Shown: positions 1-9,058, counted from the first letter of the stretch. The stretch is DNA of 59,882 nucleotides from Desulfitibacter sp. BRH_c19 (GCA_001515945.1 LOER01000041.1:1-59882), one strand, 5' to 3'. A program made the numbers and translations. The notes: generated by a model from the letters alone, not told the origin.

Positions 1-250
1 CTTCAAGATTCTGCTGTCTTGCTTCAAGACCTTTTAGTCCCATTTCAAGATTCTGCTGTCCTGCTTCAAGATTCTGCTGTCTTGCTTCAAGACCTTTTAG
101 TCCCATTTCAAGATTCTGCTGTCCTGCTTCAAGATTCTGCTGTCTTGCTTCAAGACCTTTTAGTCCCATTTCAAGATTCTGCTGTCCTACTTCAAGATTC
201 TGCTGTCCTACCTCAAGATTCTGCTGACCTAATTCAAGATTTTTTTGTCC
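1..250. repeat. Tandem 63-bp repeat made of three 21-bp units
   Basis: The block CTTTTAGTCCCATTTCAAGA recurs at 31, 94 and 157, giving an exact 63-bp period; each period holds three 21-bp subunits. The period is a multiple of 21, so on the minus strand every copy adds whole heptads to the coiled coil without changing frame. Units nearest the gene start (about 180-250) are more diverged, which suggests the 63-bp blocks are the youngest expansion. Copy number is likely to vary between strains. Confidence 0.9.
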
Positions 251-328
251 TACTTTTAGTTCACCTACATCTTCAGTTAACTTGGCCACCTGTCTGGCAA
301 TTAGTTCAAGTAAGTCTCTATCTGTCAT
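1..328 (-). CDS. Heptad-repeat coiled-coil protein (3' end outside window)
   Basis: The minus strand reads from an ATG at 328 with a GGGGGTG ribosome site upstream and stays open to the window edge. It begins MTDRDLLELIARQVAKLTED and then becomes perfect seven-residue repeats of the types GQQNLEA, GLKGLEA and RQQNLEA. Leu and Glu recur at fixed heptad positions, as expected for a long coiled coil. No signal peptide or membrane segment is visible. The family is not recognised beyond small coiled-coil proteins common in Firmicutes. The C-terminal part lies outside the window, so its size and any terminal domain are unknown. Confidence 0.75.
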   Translation of the reverse strand, partial: MTDRDLLELIARQVAKLTEDVGELKVGQKNLELGQQNLEVGQQNLEVGQQNLEMGLKGLEARQQNLEAGQQNLEMGLKGLEARQQNLEAGQQNLEMGLKGLEARQQNLE

Positions 329-471
329 ATTATTATACACCCCCAAAACTCTTAATATAATAATAGGGTCCCTGCTAGATGTATATTTCCTTATTACGCC
401 AATTGTACACCATAAGCACAGTATAAGACTAGTATTTTTACCTATAATTTAGCTTTGGCTTAACGAGCTCA

Positions 472-3400
472 CTAATGTTTGTCCAGCATAAACAAATCCT
501 TGAGTTCCTTATTGGACATTTCACTAATTCTAGTTTCACCTGCTGTAACTGTCAATTCTGCTAGTTCCCTTTTATCTCCGATCATTTCATTTATTTTTTC
601 TTCAAAGGTACCTATACTAATCAGCCTGTGGACCATTACATTTTTCAGCTGTCCTATTCTGTAAGTCCTATCTGTAGCCTGGTCCTCGACTGCAGGATTC
701 CACCAGAGGTCATAATGGATTACATTTGAAGCAGCTGTGAGATTTAGACCTGTGCCTCCTGCCTTTAGAGACACTATCATGATCGGTGAACTTTCAGGAT
801 TATTTTGAAATTGATTTATCATTTCGTCACGCTTTTTACGGGTAAGACTTCCATGGAAAAAAAACGGTTCTACCTTCAGTTCATCCCTAAGGAGTTCTAG
901 TAGAAGCTCTCCCATTTCCTTGTATTGGGTAAAGACCAATACCTTTTCATTTTTCACGTTTAAGCTTTGAATCAGTTCCAGAGTTTTTAGGGCCTTACCT
1001 GAATGCTCTTTTTCTACAATTCCCTTTTTAGTATAGTGAACAGGGTGATTACAGATTTGCTTTAGTGAGGTTATGAGTTTAAATACTATTCCCCTTCTTT
1101 CTATACCTTCACTTTCCTCAACCTCTTTTAAAAGAGACTCGGTGACCTGCTGATACAGCGCTGCTTGCCCTTCGCTTAGATAACAATATTCATCCTTTAT
1201 TACTTTATCTGGTAGGTCTTTGATTACTGACTTATCGCTTTTAAGCCTTCTAAGGATAAAAGGCCCTGTGACATCCTTTAGCTTTTGAATCCTCTCTCCA
1301 TCCCTATATTTTTCAATAGGATTGGCAAAATGAACCTGAAAATCTTTCCTACGTCCCATAAATCCATAGTTAATAAAATCAAAAATGCTCCACAGCTCTA
1401 AAAGTCTGTTCTCAACAGGCGTTCCTGTCATGGCAATATAGGTAGAGGCCTTGATATCTTTAACAGCTCTGGTTTGTTCTGTATCAGGGTTTTTGATATT
1501 TTGCGCCTCATCAATAACAACCATTTCAAAGGGCCTTTTCTTGAACTTTGCCCTGTCTCCACGCAGGATACCATAGGAAGTGATAATTATATCTATATTT
1601 TTACTACTTAATTTACGAGTAGTTCCGTGATAGATTTCTACCTCAAGAGACGGAGCAAATTTTTCAAGTTCCTTACTCCAATTACCTATTAGTGTTGTTG
1701 GACATACAACCAGAACGGGTTTAGATAGCCTGCCTTCTTCCTTTAGCTTTAAGATTAAAGCTATAATCTGAACAGTTTTTCCTAGACCCATATCATCAGC
1801 TAGGCAGGAGCCTAATCCCCGTATTGCATTTCCATATAACCAGCTTAGACCCCTTTGCTGATAGGGTCGTAGCTCTGCCCTTAATCCTGTAGGCGGGGAT
1901 ATCTCTTCCTGAATACTTTTAGAATTTAGAGCATTTATCATCTTTTGGAATATCACGTCAGGTACAAAGTCAGCTTGCTGTGTTTCTCCACTAATGCCTG
2001 CCCGTAGAATTTCCATGGAGGACATCTTAGGTTCTGGTTTCTGGATCCTTCTTAGCATTCGTTCTATTTCTTCAGGCTTTAGAAGGAGATATTCATTCTT
2101 GTACTTGACTATTTTACCTGCATTTTTTACAAGCTCACGAAATTCTTTAGGTGATAGCAGCTTATCGCCTAGTGCTATTTGCCAGGAAAAATCAAGCATC
2201 TCCTCAAGGTTGAGATATGACATTGATGAAGAGGCTGTACCCTCTTTTGTTTTTGCTGAAATGGTCAGTCTTGGAGCCACCATTTTCTTTAGCTCTCGCG
2301 GAATCATCACACTAATTCCAAGCAAAGAAAGAATCTGATGGGTTTGTCCCAAGAATTCTGCCATTGCCTCTGAAGTAACCTCTGCACCCTTTTTCCCTTT
2401 AAATTGGAGAATGCTTTTCAATACCGGCAGATACTCCCCGGCAATTGTCAATTGTTTTGAGATCTCCCTACGCACTATAGGAGCTGGCATTGAGAATATT
2501 AGATCCTTGGTCTCTCCCTTGTTAGAAAAAACCCTTTTCAAAGGTAGTATGGGACCTAGTGGATCCCTCTTGTTCTCAACATCTACCAGCAATCTGAATT
2601 TCTCACTACCTTTTACAGGAAGGCCAATTTTAATAATAGGCGCCACGAGAGCAGGTTCAAGATTCAACCAGGCAAGCCAGTTTGCAATTGCTTTTCCCGT
2701 CTGCCTTTTCTCAAAGCTGTCTGCTTGATAGTGAATGCCATTAAAGAAGACTCCTGCGACTTCATCCCCAGGGTCAAGCTTTTGGTTGTTATAGCGGTAC
2801 ATGATCTGGGACAAAATTAACTGGATTACCTCTTCTATTGCTTCTTCCTCTAATAGTATGCTTTTTTCTTTTTTCTTATAGATTAAATCCGGAGGTAGTA
2901 GCTGCACCAGATATTTAATTATTTTTTGCAGGCTATTGGCCCTATCTAAGGGTCTGTAGCCTATCCTAAAGCTTCCGTTTTCATCTATTGATTTTACGAC
3001 GGGTACAAAGGCAGATGATTTGGTTAGGGCGCGAGCTACACTTGCCGTTGCACTTAAAAAATCTGCCCAGGGCGAGGTCTTTTCCTTTGGTAATTCTAAC
3101 GGAAGGGTTAAAAACAGATCTATTACTTCTTCTATGGGTACTATGATGCCCTTTTTTCTTTTTAAGGTTATTGTTCCAGCTTGAAACTGGGGAATGAAAA
3201 TGTTTTTTTCCTCACCTGTAAAGATTAAGGATTCCTTAGAACTTGAAACTTTACTAATAAAAAAAGAATACGGAGATTCGCTTTTTTCTGGATACAAAAG
3301 GGTTAGCCTTAAGTTTTTAAAAGAGTAGCCATTATCTATAAGCTCTATTTCTTCTACAGCTTTAGCACAGTTTTGATAAGCTTTAAGTAATTTCTTTTTA

Positions 3401-4116
3401 AAATCCTTTCCTTCATAAAAAAGAGGAGCATCGCTTAAAAGCGCAAAGATTTGTTCACCCTGCATATTATTTGCAATTGAGCTTAAATCAATATTTTCAA
3501 CACCACCGTTATTGAGGCCGTTAGGGATGTAATCACTGTATTTGGTAAAGAGCAATTCCTCATTATACTCTACCAATGGGTTGTCCTGGGAGTTGTATGA
3601 TACATTTTTTAACAAGTCTTCTTTATAGACGTTTCTTAGCTTAAATAATAGATATGGATCCTTATCTATTTCATTAGCTACTATATAGTAAACAGCTGCA
3701 AGGTGTTTGCACGGATTAGCCCAATCAGGACAGGAACACTGAGCCGCTATATCATTCCATGAATCCGGAAGAAGATGAACCCCCTGTTCATCTAATAATT
3801 CAAGAAGACTCTCCGGTAGCTTACCCATAGATAATTCTGAAGCTAAAAGGGGATTGTTCTCAATTAATTCTTGGATAGTCTCAATTTCTTGATCATTAAA
3901 TTTTTTAAGTCCTATCTCGACATTATATGGTCTGCGACGTGTTCCCTTGACCTTTGCCGTAATATTACCCTTTGTGGTTATTTCAATATGACTTACCCTA
4001 TCACCACTAGCATAGCTTCTACCCCTGGGCAATCTATTTGTATCACTATCTATTCTTTCAAGGGCTTCCACCCAGGCGTTTCCCCACCATGTTTTCCCAT
4101 ACTTTTTCCGTGCCAT
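472..4116 (-). CDS. SWIM zinc finger / SNF2-family helicase
   Basis: A 1214-residue Swi2/Snf2-type DNA-dependent ATPase of the bacterial SWIM-SNF2 class. Near the N-terminus is a SWIM zinc finger with Cys127, Cys129, Cys136 and His138. A long middle region precedes the helicase core: Walker A DDMGLGKTVQ near residue 774, DEAQ box IDEAQNIKNP near 865, the TGTPVENR motif, and a C-terminal helicase lobe ending in the arginine-finger region DRTYRIGQ. All core motifs look intact. Members are thought to remodel nucleic-acid/protein complexes; the substrate is unknown. It starts at an ATG preceded by GGGAGA and has no operon partner. Confidence 0.93.
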   Translation of the reverse strand: MARKKYGKTWWGNAWVEALERIDSDTNRLPRGRSYASGDRVSHIEITTKGNITAKVKGTRRRPYNVEIGLKKFNDQEIETIQELIENNPLLASELSMGKLPESLLELLDEQGVHLLPDSWNDIAAQCSCPDWANPCKHLAAVYYIVANEIDKDPYLLFKLRNVYKEDLLKNVSYNSQDNPLVEYNEELLFTKYSDYIPNGLNNGGVENIDLSSIANNMQGEQIFALLSDAPLFYEGKDFKKKLLKAYQNCAKAVEEIELIDNGYSFKNLRLTLLYPEKSESPYSFFISKVSSSKESLIFTGEEKNIFIPQFQAGTITLKRKKGIIVPIEEVIDLFLTLPLELPKEKTSPWADFLSATASVARALTKSSAFVPVVKSIDENGSFRIGYRPLDRANSLQKIIKYLVQLLPPDLIYKKKEKSILLEEEAIEEVIQLILSQIMYRYNNQKLDPGDEVAGVFFNGIHYQADSFEKRQTGKAIANWLAWLNLEPALVAPIIKIGLPVKGSEKFRLLVDVENKRDPLGPILPLKRVFSNKGETKDLIFSMPAPIVRREISKQLTIAGEYLPVLKSILQFKGKKGAEVTSEAMAEFLGQTHQILSLLGISVMIPRELKKMVAPRLTISAKTKEGTASSSMSYLNLEEMLDFSWQIALGDKLLSPKEFRELVKNAGKIVKYKNEYLLLKPEEIERMLRRIQKPEPKMSSMEILRAGISGETQQADFVPDVIFQKMINALNSKSIQEEISPPTGLRAELRPYQQRGLSWLYGNAIRGLGSCLADDMGLGKTVQIIALILKLKEEGRLSKPVLVVCPTTLIGNWSKELEKFAPSLEVEIYHGTTRKLSSKNIDIIITSYGILRGDRAKFKKRPFEMVVIDEAQNIKNPDTEQTRAVKDIKASTYIAMTGTPVENRLLELWSIFDFINYGFMGRRKDFQVHFANPIEKYRDGERIQKLKDVTGPFILRRLKSDKSVIKDLPDKVIKDEYCYLSEGQAALYQQVTESLLKEVEESEGIERRGIVFKLITSLKQICNHPVHYTKKGIVEKEHSGKALKTLELIQSLNVKNEKVLVFTQYKEMGELLLELLRDELKVEPFFFHGSLTRKKRDEMINQFQNNPESSPIMIVSLKAGGTGLNLTAASNVIHYDLWWNPAVEDQATDRTYRIGQLKNVMVHRLISIGTFEEKINEMIGDKRELAELTVTAGETRISEMSNKELKDLFMLDKH

Positions 4117-4426
4117 TGCGCTATCTCCCTTTTAGCTAGATTAACAAAATCATTCTTCTATAATTCACCTAAAGCTCTAAGAATCCTCTTGATAGTTTTT
4201 CCGAAAACCAAAAAATCACCCATTAGGTGAAAATTAAGCCAACATGAAGATTTTGTCAAGATTTGAATCATTGATAGGATAATTTATATTCATTGTAGAA
4301 GCATTATTTGTAGAAAAAATAGCCAAACTAGATTTGAAATCACTCAGCTAAAGATAATAGCATAATTTCTAGATTTATGTATCTTTTAGCATGGATGCTA
4401 ATACTATGATGGTAAGGAGGACAATC
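4117..4426. other. Divergent intergenic region, helicase / rubrerythrin
   Basis: This 310-base gap separates divergent genes and should hold both promoters, but no convincing -35/-10 pair was found. The only structure seen is a short hairpin, TCACC-CATTA-GGTGA at 4216-4230. On the minus strand a run of five to six T follows it, so it could act as a weak attenuator ahead of the helicase gene. Otherwise nothing is recognised. Confidence 0.4.
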
Positions 4427-4918
4427 ATGCCTATCACAAATGATTTAGAAGTAATTAAGCAAGCCATTGTAAATGAATTAGAAGGATACAATTTTTATAT
4501 GCTAGCAGCAGAAAAAGAAAGTAACCCTGAATCAAAGGAAGCATATATTCATTTTGCCAAAGAAGAAGAAAAGCATTTGACCTGGTTAAAGAAACTATAT
4601 AAATCCGTAAGCGAAGATACTGTAATCCTTAATCCTAGTGAGATGGAGGAAGTACCTTCCCCTCACATATTTAACTGGAATACTGCTGGAACAGAATCAG
4701 GTTCCTTAGCTGTATCAGTATTTGGAATTGCTATTCAGATGGAAAGATCAGCATCTGATTTCTATAAAAAAGCTGCTGCAGATACACAAATAGATGCTGC
4801 AAAAAATCTTTACTTAACCCTTGCTAAATGGGAAGAAGATCACCTTGCCAGCTTCGAAAAACATTATGACGACCTCAAAGAAGAATGGTGGCAACAACAA
4901 GGTTTTAGCCCATCATAA
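4427..4918 (+). CDS. Rubrerythrin-like ferritin-fold protein
   Basis: A 163-residue all-helical protein with paired ferritin-like iron-ligand motifs: ELEGYNFY and EEEKHL in the first half, ERSASDFY and EEDHL in the second. This is the ExxH-type di-iron arrangement of the rubrerythrin/ferritin-like family, which usually handles peroxide or iron under anaerobic conditions. No C-terminal rubredoxin CxxC domain is present, so it is a 'rubrerythrin-like' short form. The ATG at 4427 was chosen because AAGGAGG lies six bases upstream; the in-frame ATG at 4391 has no such site. It is a single-gene unit ending in strong hairpins. Confidence 0.85.
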   Translation: MPITNDLEVIKQAIVNELEGYNFYMLAAEKESNPESKEAYIHFAKEEEKHLTWLKKLYKSVSEDTVILNPSEMEEVPSPHIFNWNTAGTESGSLAVSVFGIAIQMERSASDFYKKAAADTQIDAAKNLYLTLAKWEEDHLASFEKHYDDLKEEWWQQQGFSPS

Positions 4919-4942
4919 AACAAAACTTTCAGCAATATCTCT

Positions 4943-5007
4943 GCAGGTCTATGATTAGACCTGCTTAATATAAAGCCTCAGGGACCTAATAAGTTCCTGA
5001 GGCTTTT
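4943..5007. terminator. Double hairpin, bidirectional terminator
   Basis: Two stem-loops lie between the convergent rubrerythrin-like and tatA genes. The first is GCAGGTCT/AGACCTGC (4943-4964). The second is a 12-bp stem, AGCCTCAGGGAC with GTTCCTGAGGCT (4974-5004), followed by TTTT on the plus strand and by T-rich sequence on the minus strand, so it can serve both genes. Confidence 0.85.
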
Positions 5008-5015
5008 AAGTACAC

Positions 5016-5267
5016 TTAAGACGGTTTGTCCTGATTCTCTTTAGTTTCTTTAATTTCTTTTTCTTCTTTTGCTTGAATTGTAACCTTATCTTTATCCTTA
5101 TCTCCATCATCACTAGTTATCGAATTCGCTGCACTCTTAAACTCTCTTAACCCCTTACCTACTGCTTTCCCAACCTCGGGTAGTTTACCAGGCCCAAAAA
5201 CAATCAAAGCAATGATAAGTATTAAAGCTATCTCCCATATACCTAGAGGTCCTATCATTCCGAACAT
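5016..5267 (-). CDS. tatA: Sec-independent translocase TatA/TatE-type protein
   Basis: This 83-residue protein has the TatA layout: one N-terminal membrane helix (GIWEIALILIIALIVFG), the hinge FGPGKLPEVGKAVGKG, an amphipathic helix LREFKSAANS, and a charged Lys/Glu tail. TatA oligomers form the pore of the twin-arginine pathway for folded proteins. A perfect AAAGGAGGTAATTTT ribosome site precedes the ATG. No tatC is adjacent, so the partner must be elsewhere. Confidence 0.93.
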   Translation of the reverse strand: MFGMIGPLGIWEIALILIIALIVFGPGKLPEVGKAVGKGLREFKSAANSITSDDGDKDKDKVTIQAKEEKEIKETKENQDKPS

Positions 5268-5457
5268 AAAATTACCTCCTTTAATTCTATATTATAGTTT
5301 AATATATTATTTCTTTTAAGGCTTATACTCTAAATTGTACACCATATCTGCATAAAAGAATAGTACTTTGATCAATTGTGTGGATTGTCAATTTTGGTAA
5401 TATTTTTACCACTACTTGTCATTTTTTATATTGAATTTTTATACTTTTTTTCTGTAA

Positions 5458-5744
5458 CTTGAAAAAACTACCTTATCACACTGGATATATCTAGCTGTGG
5501 TTATAACAGTTATAGTTTTGATGGTTTTTCGTAGAGATTTTGTATTACCCTGTATTGTAGGTATTTATTTGGACAGATAGCTTGTATTTGGGCTGGTGGA
5601 GGAACTTTAACAGCTTGGGCATTTGGTGTGGTAGCCGATGCTGGTATTGCAGGGGTAAGCCCCATGGATTTAGTCAGGCGAAATTTCATAGCTGTGATGT
5701 CTGGACTGTTATTAGCTACGATTGTGTCGATTATTATAATGTGA
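5458..5744 (+). pseudogene. Remnant of a membrane transporter-like gene
   Basis: Two plus-strand reading frames together spell the C-terminal end of a hydrophobic membrane protein. The first (5458-5578) reads WIYLAVVITVIVLMVFRR. The second frame (to the TGA at 5742-5744) reads IWAGGGTLTAWAFGVVADAG, then VSPMDLVRRNF and the helix VMSGLLLATIVSIIIM. A frameshift near 5570 separates them and no start region is present, so this is a decayed 3' fragment. The glycine-rich GGGTLT segment between helices suggests a secondary transporter, but the family was not identified. It ends one base before the stop codon of the convergent kinase gene. Confidence 0.6.
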
Positions 5745-5745
5745 T

Positions 5746-7155
5746 CTAGTCCTCAAATCGAAGAATCACTTCGGTTCCCTGACCTTCATTAGTATTTATA
5801 GTTAAAACACCACCTAAATTTTGTGCTCTAACCTTCATATTTGTTAAGCCCTTACTTTCAGGATTATTTTTTTGATATTCCTGCAAGTCAAAACCTTTCC
5901 CGTTGTCAATTATTTTAATAATTATATTATTATTACTTTCTCCAATGATAATCCTGCCCTCTGTAGCATCAGCATGTTTTATCATATTAAATAGTGCCTC
6001 TTGAACTATGTGGAATACATTATTTTCTTGTTTTTTATTTAGATATAGGCTGCCTTTTAAATTATCTATGAGATCAATATGCATCATTGATAAATTACGA
6101 AATTCAAGAATTAAATTTGACAACATCCGTTGTAGACTATCCTCTGATGTTTTGCCTAAATTTTTAATATAGCTTCTAAGTTCTGTTAATGTCTTATTAA
6201 GCCTTGTGTTCACATTTTCCAACTTTTCGTATACATTGACATTTACTTTTTCTTCTTTTTTAAGCATGGCTTGGCTTGCTTTTATCATCAGACCTGCAGC
6301 ATAAACCGATTGAATAACACCGTCATGTAAATCTATTGAAAATCGCTCCCGCTCTTTCATCAGCACACTTAGCTTCTCAGCTTCCTCCAGACGTCTACGT
6401 TGTTCTACATTGAAAATATTTATTGTCTTGATAATTGTATAAGCCATTAATAATCCCATTGCTACTCGGAAATGTTGAACAGGTAAACCAGTAAATTGTA
6501 AAAAAGTTGTACTATTTAAAACATTCCCAGGCCAAAAATCAACAGGAAACGTTATTAAGCCGGAAAAAAAGCCGTAAGCAGCAAATGTAATGGCTGCACC
6601 CAGACAACTATAATATGCTGATTTTAAATCCAAAGTTTTTAATGTAGGAAGCTGCAGGATTAAACCTACACTTACTAACACAGATCCGGGAAAAGCCAGC
6701 AAATATCTCGCCCAGGCAATGCTAGTGGCATTCCAAATCTTAAAACTTTCTGTTGGTATAATAATTAAATCTATTAGTATGAACTTAACAGCCCAAGCTA
6801 TTGCCAACAATATGGGTAAATATTTTAATCGAGAATACTTTCCCACAGAGGCAATTACCAGGTGCATACCAAACAAAAGTAGAAATGTAAAGGAAATTGT
6901 GACCGTCAATGCATCAATCAAGTGAAGTGTAAAAATGTCTAATAGAGTAATCTGATACATATAAAGCAATTTGGTAACTTTAGCCCATTCAGCAAAGGCT
7001 TGAAAAATTCCGAATCCTGATAAAAACCAAATTGGTTTAGCCAGAATGAAACTGCTATCTTTTCTGCCCTGAGAAGCAATTACAATGGCCATTGTAAAAA
7101 AAGCTAACCCATATAGAAAGTATATTATTATCATTTGAGCACTAAAAAGTTCCAT
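5746..7155 (-). CDS. Orphan membrane sensor histidine kinase (HisKA_3 type)
   Basis: A 469-residue kinase. Residues about 1-250 hold several predicted membrane helices resembling an integral sensor. A dimerisation/phospho-acceptor segment, ERERFSIDLHDGVIQSVYA near residue 275, carries the HisKA_3 motif with the phosphorylated His. The HATPase domain follows, with N-box EALFNMIKHA, G1 box DNGKGFD and G2 region GLTNMKVRA. This is the NarX/LiaS/DegS-like class that normally pairs with a LuxR-type response regulator, but none is in the window. The ligand is unknown. The start ATG has only a modest GGGG ribosome site. Confidence 0.9.
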   Translation of the reverse strand: MELFSAQMIIIYFLYGLAFFTMAIVIASQGRKDSSFILAKPIWFLSGFGIFQAFAEWAKVTKLLYMYQITLLDIFTLHLIDALTVTISFTFLLLFGMHLVIASVGKYSRLKYLPILLAIAWAVKFILIDLIIIPTESFKIWNATSIAWARYLLAFPGSVLVSVGLILQLPTLKTLDLKSAYYSCLGAAITFAAYGFFSGLITFPVDFWPGNVLNSTTFLQFTGLPVQHFRVAMGLLMAYTIIKTINIFNVEQRRRLEEAEKLSVLMKERERFSIDLHDGVIQSVYAAGLMIKASQAMLKKEEKVNVNVYEKLENVNTRLNKTLTELRSYIKNLGKTSEDSLQRMLSNLILEFRNLSMMHIDLIDNLKGSLYLNKKQENNVFHIVQEALFNMIKHADATEGRIIIGESNNNIIIKIIDNGKGFDLQEYQKNNPESKGLTNMKVRAQNLGGVLTINTNEGQGTEVILRFED

Positions 7156-7206
7156 TTTCTAACCCCACATACTAAATATAACTATTATATACCATTTTCT
7201 TATTTT

Positions 7207-7674
7207 TCACACACTATCGTTCTCCTTTTTACACCTAACCACCCTATCAATAAGGCAATACACTCCAACCCCAGCACTAGCCCCGGCACTATCAATGAGC
7301 ACATCCCTCAGTTCACCACTTCGCCCAATGATAAACAACTGATGGACCTCATCGCTCACAGCATAAAGAGCGCAAATTACTAGAGCTATACCTACACTCC
7401 GATATCCAGATACTCCACTTCTTCTCATAGCGTTGATCACTAACACTCCAAGTACTAAATAAGCAAAGAAATGGGCATTTTTTCTTATGATGTGATTGAA
7501 GCTTCCTATATCAAAATCAGCATTAGGAACAACTTTCTCTATAGTTTTTATAATAATCTCTGTTATTCCTGTACTTAGCTGGTCAGACTCTATTGCTGGC
7601 TGGTGTGATAAGTAAAATATCACTACCATAAATAAAACAACTAAGATCCAGGATAAAAATTTATTCATTGACAT
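7207..7674 (-). CDS. VanZ-like family membrane protein
   Basis: A 155-residue protein with an N-terminal helix followed by YLSHQP, the conserved RKNAHFFAYLVLG segment, and DEVHQLF plus GRSGELRDVLIDSAGA. These are the signature blocks of the VanZ-like family, named after the teicoplanin-resistance accessory protein; function in most bacteria is unknown. Three to four membrane helices are expected. ATG at 7674 has GATGGGA upstream. A truncated second copy lies at 9121-9316. Confidence 0.88.
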   Translation of the reverse strand: MSMNKFLSWILVVLFMVVIFYLSHQPAIESDQLSTGITEIIIKTIEKVVPNADFDIGSFNHIIRKNAHFFAYLVLGVLVINAMRRSGVSGYRSVGIALVICALYAVSDEVHQLFIIGRSGELRDVLIDSAGASAGVGVYCLIDRVVRCKKENDSV

Positions 7675-7716
7675 TTATATAGTTCCCATCTAGTTTAATC
7701 AGTTATTTTACCTTGC

Positions 7717-8060
7717 TTAGTCTCCGTGTCTAATAGTAGAGGTTAGCATATTGATTGCAATATTATTAAAACCGCCTTCAGGAATAATTATATCAGCATA
7801 TTTCTTTGAAGGCTCCACAAAAGCATCATGCATGGGCTTAACTGTCTTTTGATACTGCTCAATCACAGAATCTATTGTACGGCTCCGTTCTTTAATATCT
7901 CTAACTATTCGTCTCAAAACACGAATATCTGAATCAGTATCTACAAATACTTTTATGTCAAACATTTACGTAGCATTTCATTAGTTAGGACCATAATGCC
8001 TTCAACTACTATAATTGTTAACTAATCCACGCTCTGCGAGAGTCAAATCTGAACGATCTA
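7717..8060 (-). pseudogene. Decayed uridine kinase gene (udk copy A)
   Basis: This minus-strand stretch is almost identical to parts of the intact udk at 16818-17438. The C-terminal part is open (from [20 protein letters not shown] to STIRHGD), but most of the N-terminal half, including the Walker A P-loop, has been deleted: sequence jumps directly from the equivalent of the central region to the DLTLAERG-coding part. A further single-base change breaks the frame near 7968. The C-terminal residue differs from the intact copy (HGD versus HGA), marking the duplication edge. Confidence 0.88.
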
Positions 8061-8305
8061 AATAGTACGATTGTTTATATGCATTTTAATCCTGCTGGCA
8101 CATGTGATTATTTCTATATATTTAACTTTTCTTGTAGAAATTCCTGCTATTTTGATATAAATTAGCACATATGTCAAAAATAACTCGGAGATATTTGAAA
8201 AGTGTCATTCGGCAATTCAATAGCTCTCTAATGGATTAAAAAAAGAATAAACCAAAAGTTTTCACATCGAAAGCCATGAATATGTCAAACGAAACGTCCC
8301 GCTTT
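7725..8305. repeat. Segmental duplication, copy A (decayed) of 16826-17637
   Basis: From about 7725 to 8305 the sequence matches 16826-17637 at high identity in the same orientation, including the udk coding region, its upstream region (ATATATTTAACTTTTCTTGT and neighbours) and the terminal motif TATGTCAAACGAAACGTCCC at 8281. At least two internal deletions and one replaced block (about 8170-8255) distinguish copy A. This covers the apparent gene gap between 7966 and 8456; nothing else was recognised there except a ribosome site before 8457. Confidence 0.88.
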
Positions 8306-8456
8306 CATCCCTTCTTACTTTTTCCAAACATATGTTCTATTTATGCCTGTTTTCTGCTATAATTAAATTATGTTAATAGTATTTGTTGTAAGCATAACTG
8401 TAAATGTTCTATCACCAAACCATTTGTGGTAAAATAAGATAGAAAGGAAGAATATT

Positions 8457-9048
8457 ATGACAGTTAGACAGGTTAACCCTCTTAATGATTTTATTTTTAA
8501 AAAACTATTGGGAGAAGAAGATTCAAAAGATAACCTCATCGCCTTTCTAAACGCAGTTCTTGACCCAGTCGATAGAAAAAAATTAGTTTCTTTAGAAATA
8601 GTTGACAACAAGGAACTTACTAAAGAACTTGTCGAAGACAAAACTGGAAGATTAGATGTTAGAGCTAAAACAGCGGACGGGAAAAATTTCACACACAAAG
8701 ATCTTGAAAACAACCCATTACATAGATGGTTATATTTCTTTGACAAATCCATTACTGATGAAACAAGAAAGGAGATTGCAGACATGGATGACGCTATTAA
8801 AAAGACTAATAAGAAACTTGAGCGATGAGACTGCAATGGCCCTTTATGAGGCACGACAGAATTCTTTACATGAAAGAGCTAATATGATCAGTACCGCCAA
8901 GGCTCAAGGTAGGGCTGAAGGTAGAACTGAAAGCAAAAAAGAATTAGCTATTGCAGCTTTTAAAAATGGACTCTCAATTGAAGTAATTTCTAATATTACA
9001 GGCCTTGATATGAAAGAATTAGAGAAACTCAAGGCTCAAATTGAATAA
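8457..9048 (+). pseudogene. Broken PD-(D/E)XK nuclease family transposase gene
   Basis: The N-terminal part reads VNPLNDFIFKKLLGEEDSKD and later GRLDVRAKTADGK. The C-terminal part reads SLHERANMISTAKAQGRAEG, the typical tail of the Rpn/YhgA-like PDDEXK_2 family ('PD-(D/E)XK nuclease family transposase'). About 100 residues that should follow 'TADGK' are missing, and a one-base frameshift near 8820 separates the two reading frames. Family members are usually about 300 residues, so this copy is inactive. It retains a good ribosome site (AAAGGAAG) and its own terminator. Confidence 0.8.
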
Positions 9049-9058
9049 CAACTAATTT

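Noticed and set aside
1-250. CRISPR-like array of short repeats
   Set aside because: Repeats are directly adjacent with no unique spacers and encode in-frame heptads on the minus strand; they are a coding tandem repeat.
19-360. Plus-strand open frame rich in LLQDSAV repeats
   Set aside because: It is the complement of the coiled-coil gene; the minus-strand frame has the start codon and ribosome site.
4216-4230. Minus-strand terminator-like hairpin upstream of the helicase
   Set aside because: A 5-bp stem is too weak to call as a terminator; mentioned only in the intergenic entry.
400-5347. Shared AATTGTACACCATA at 400 and 5334
   Set aside because: A 14-base match is expected several times by chance in an AT-rich 60-kb window, and flanks do not extend it.
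7135-7383. Plus-strand open frame opposite VanZ
   Set aside because: It overlaps the conserved VanZ coding region on the other strand and has no ribosome site or recognisable domain.
8363-8854. Minus-strand 163-codon open frame
   Set aside because: It is the complement of the PD-(D/E)XK pseudogene, whose sense strand shows family motifs.
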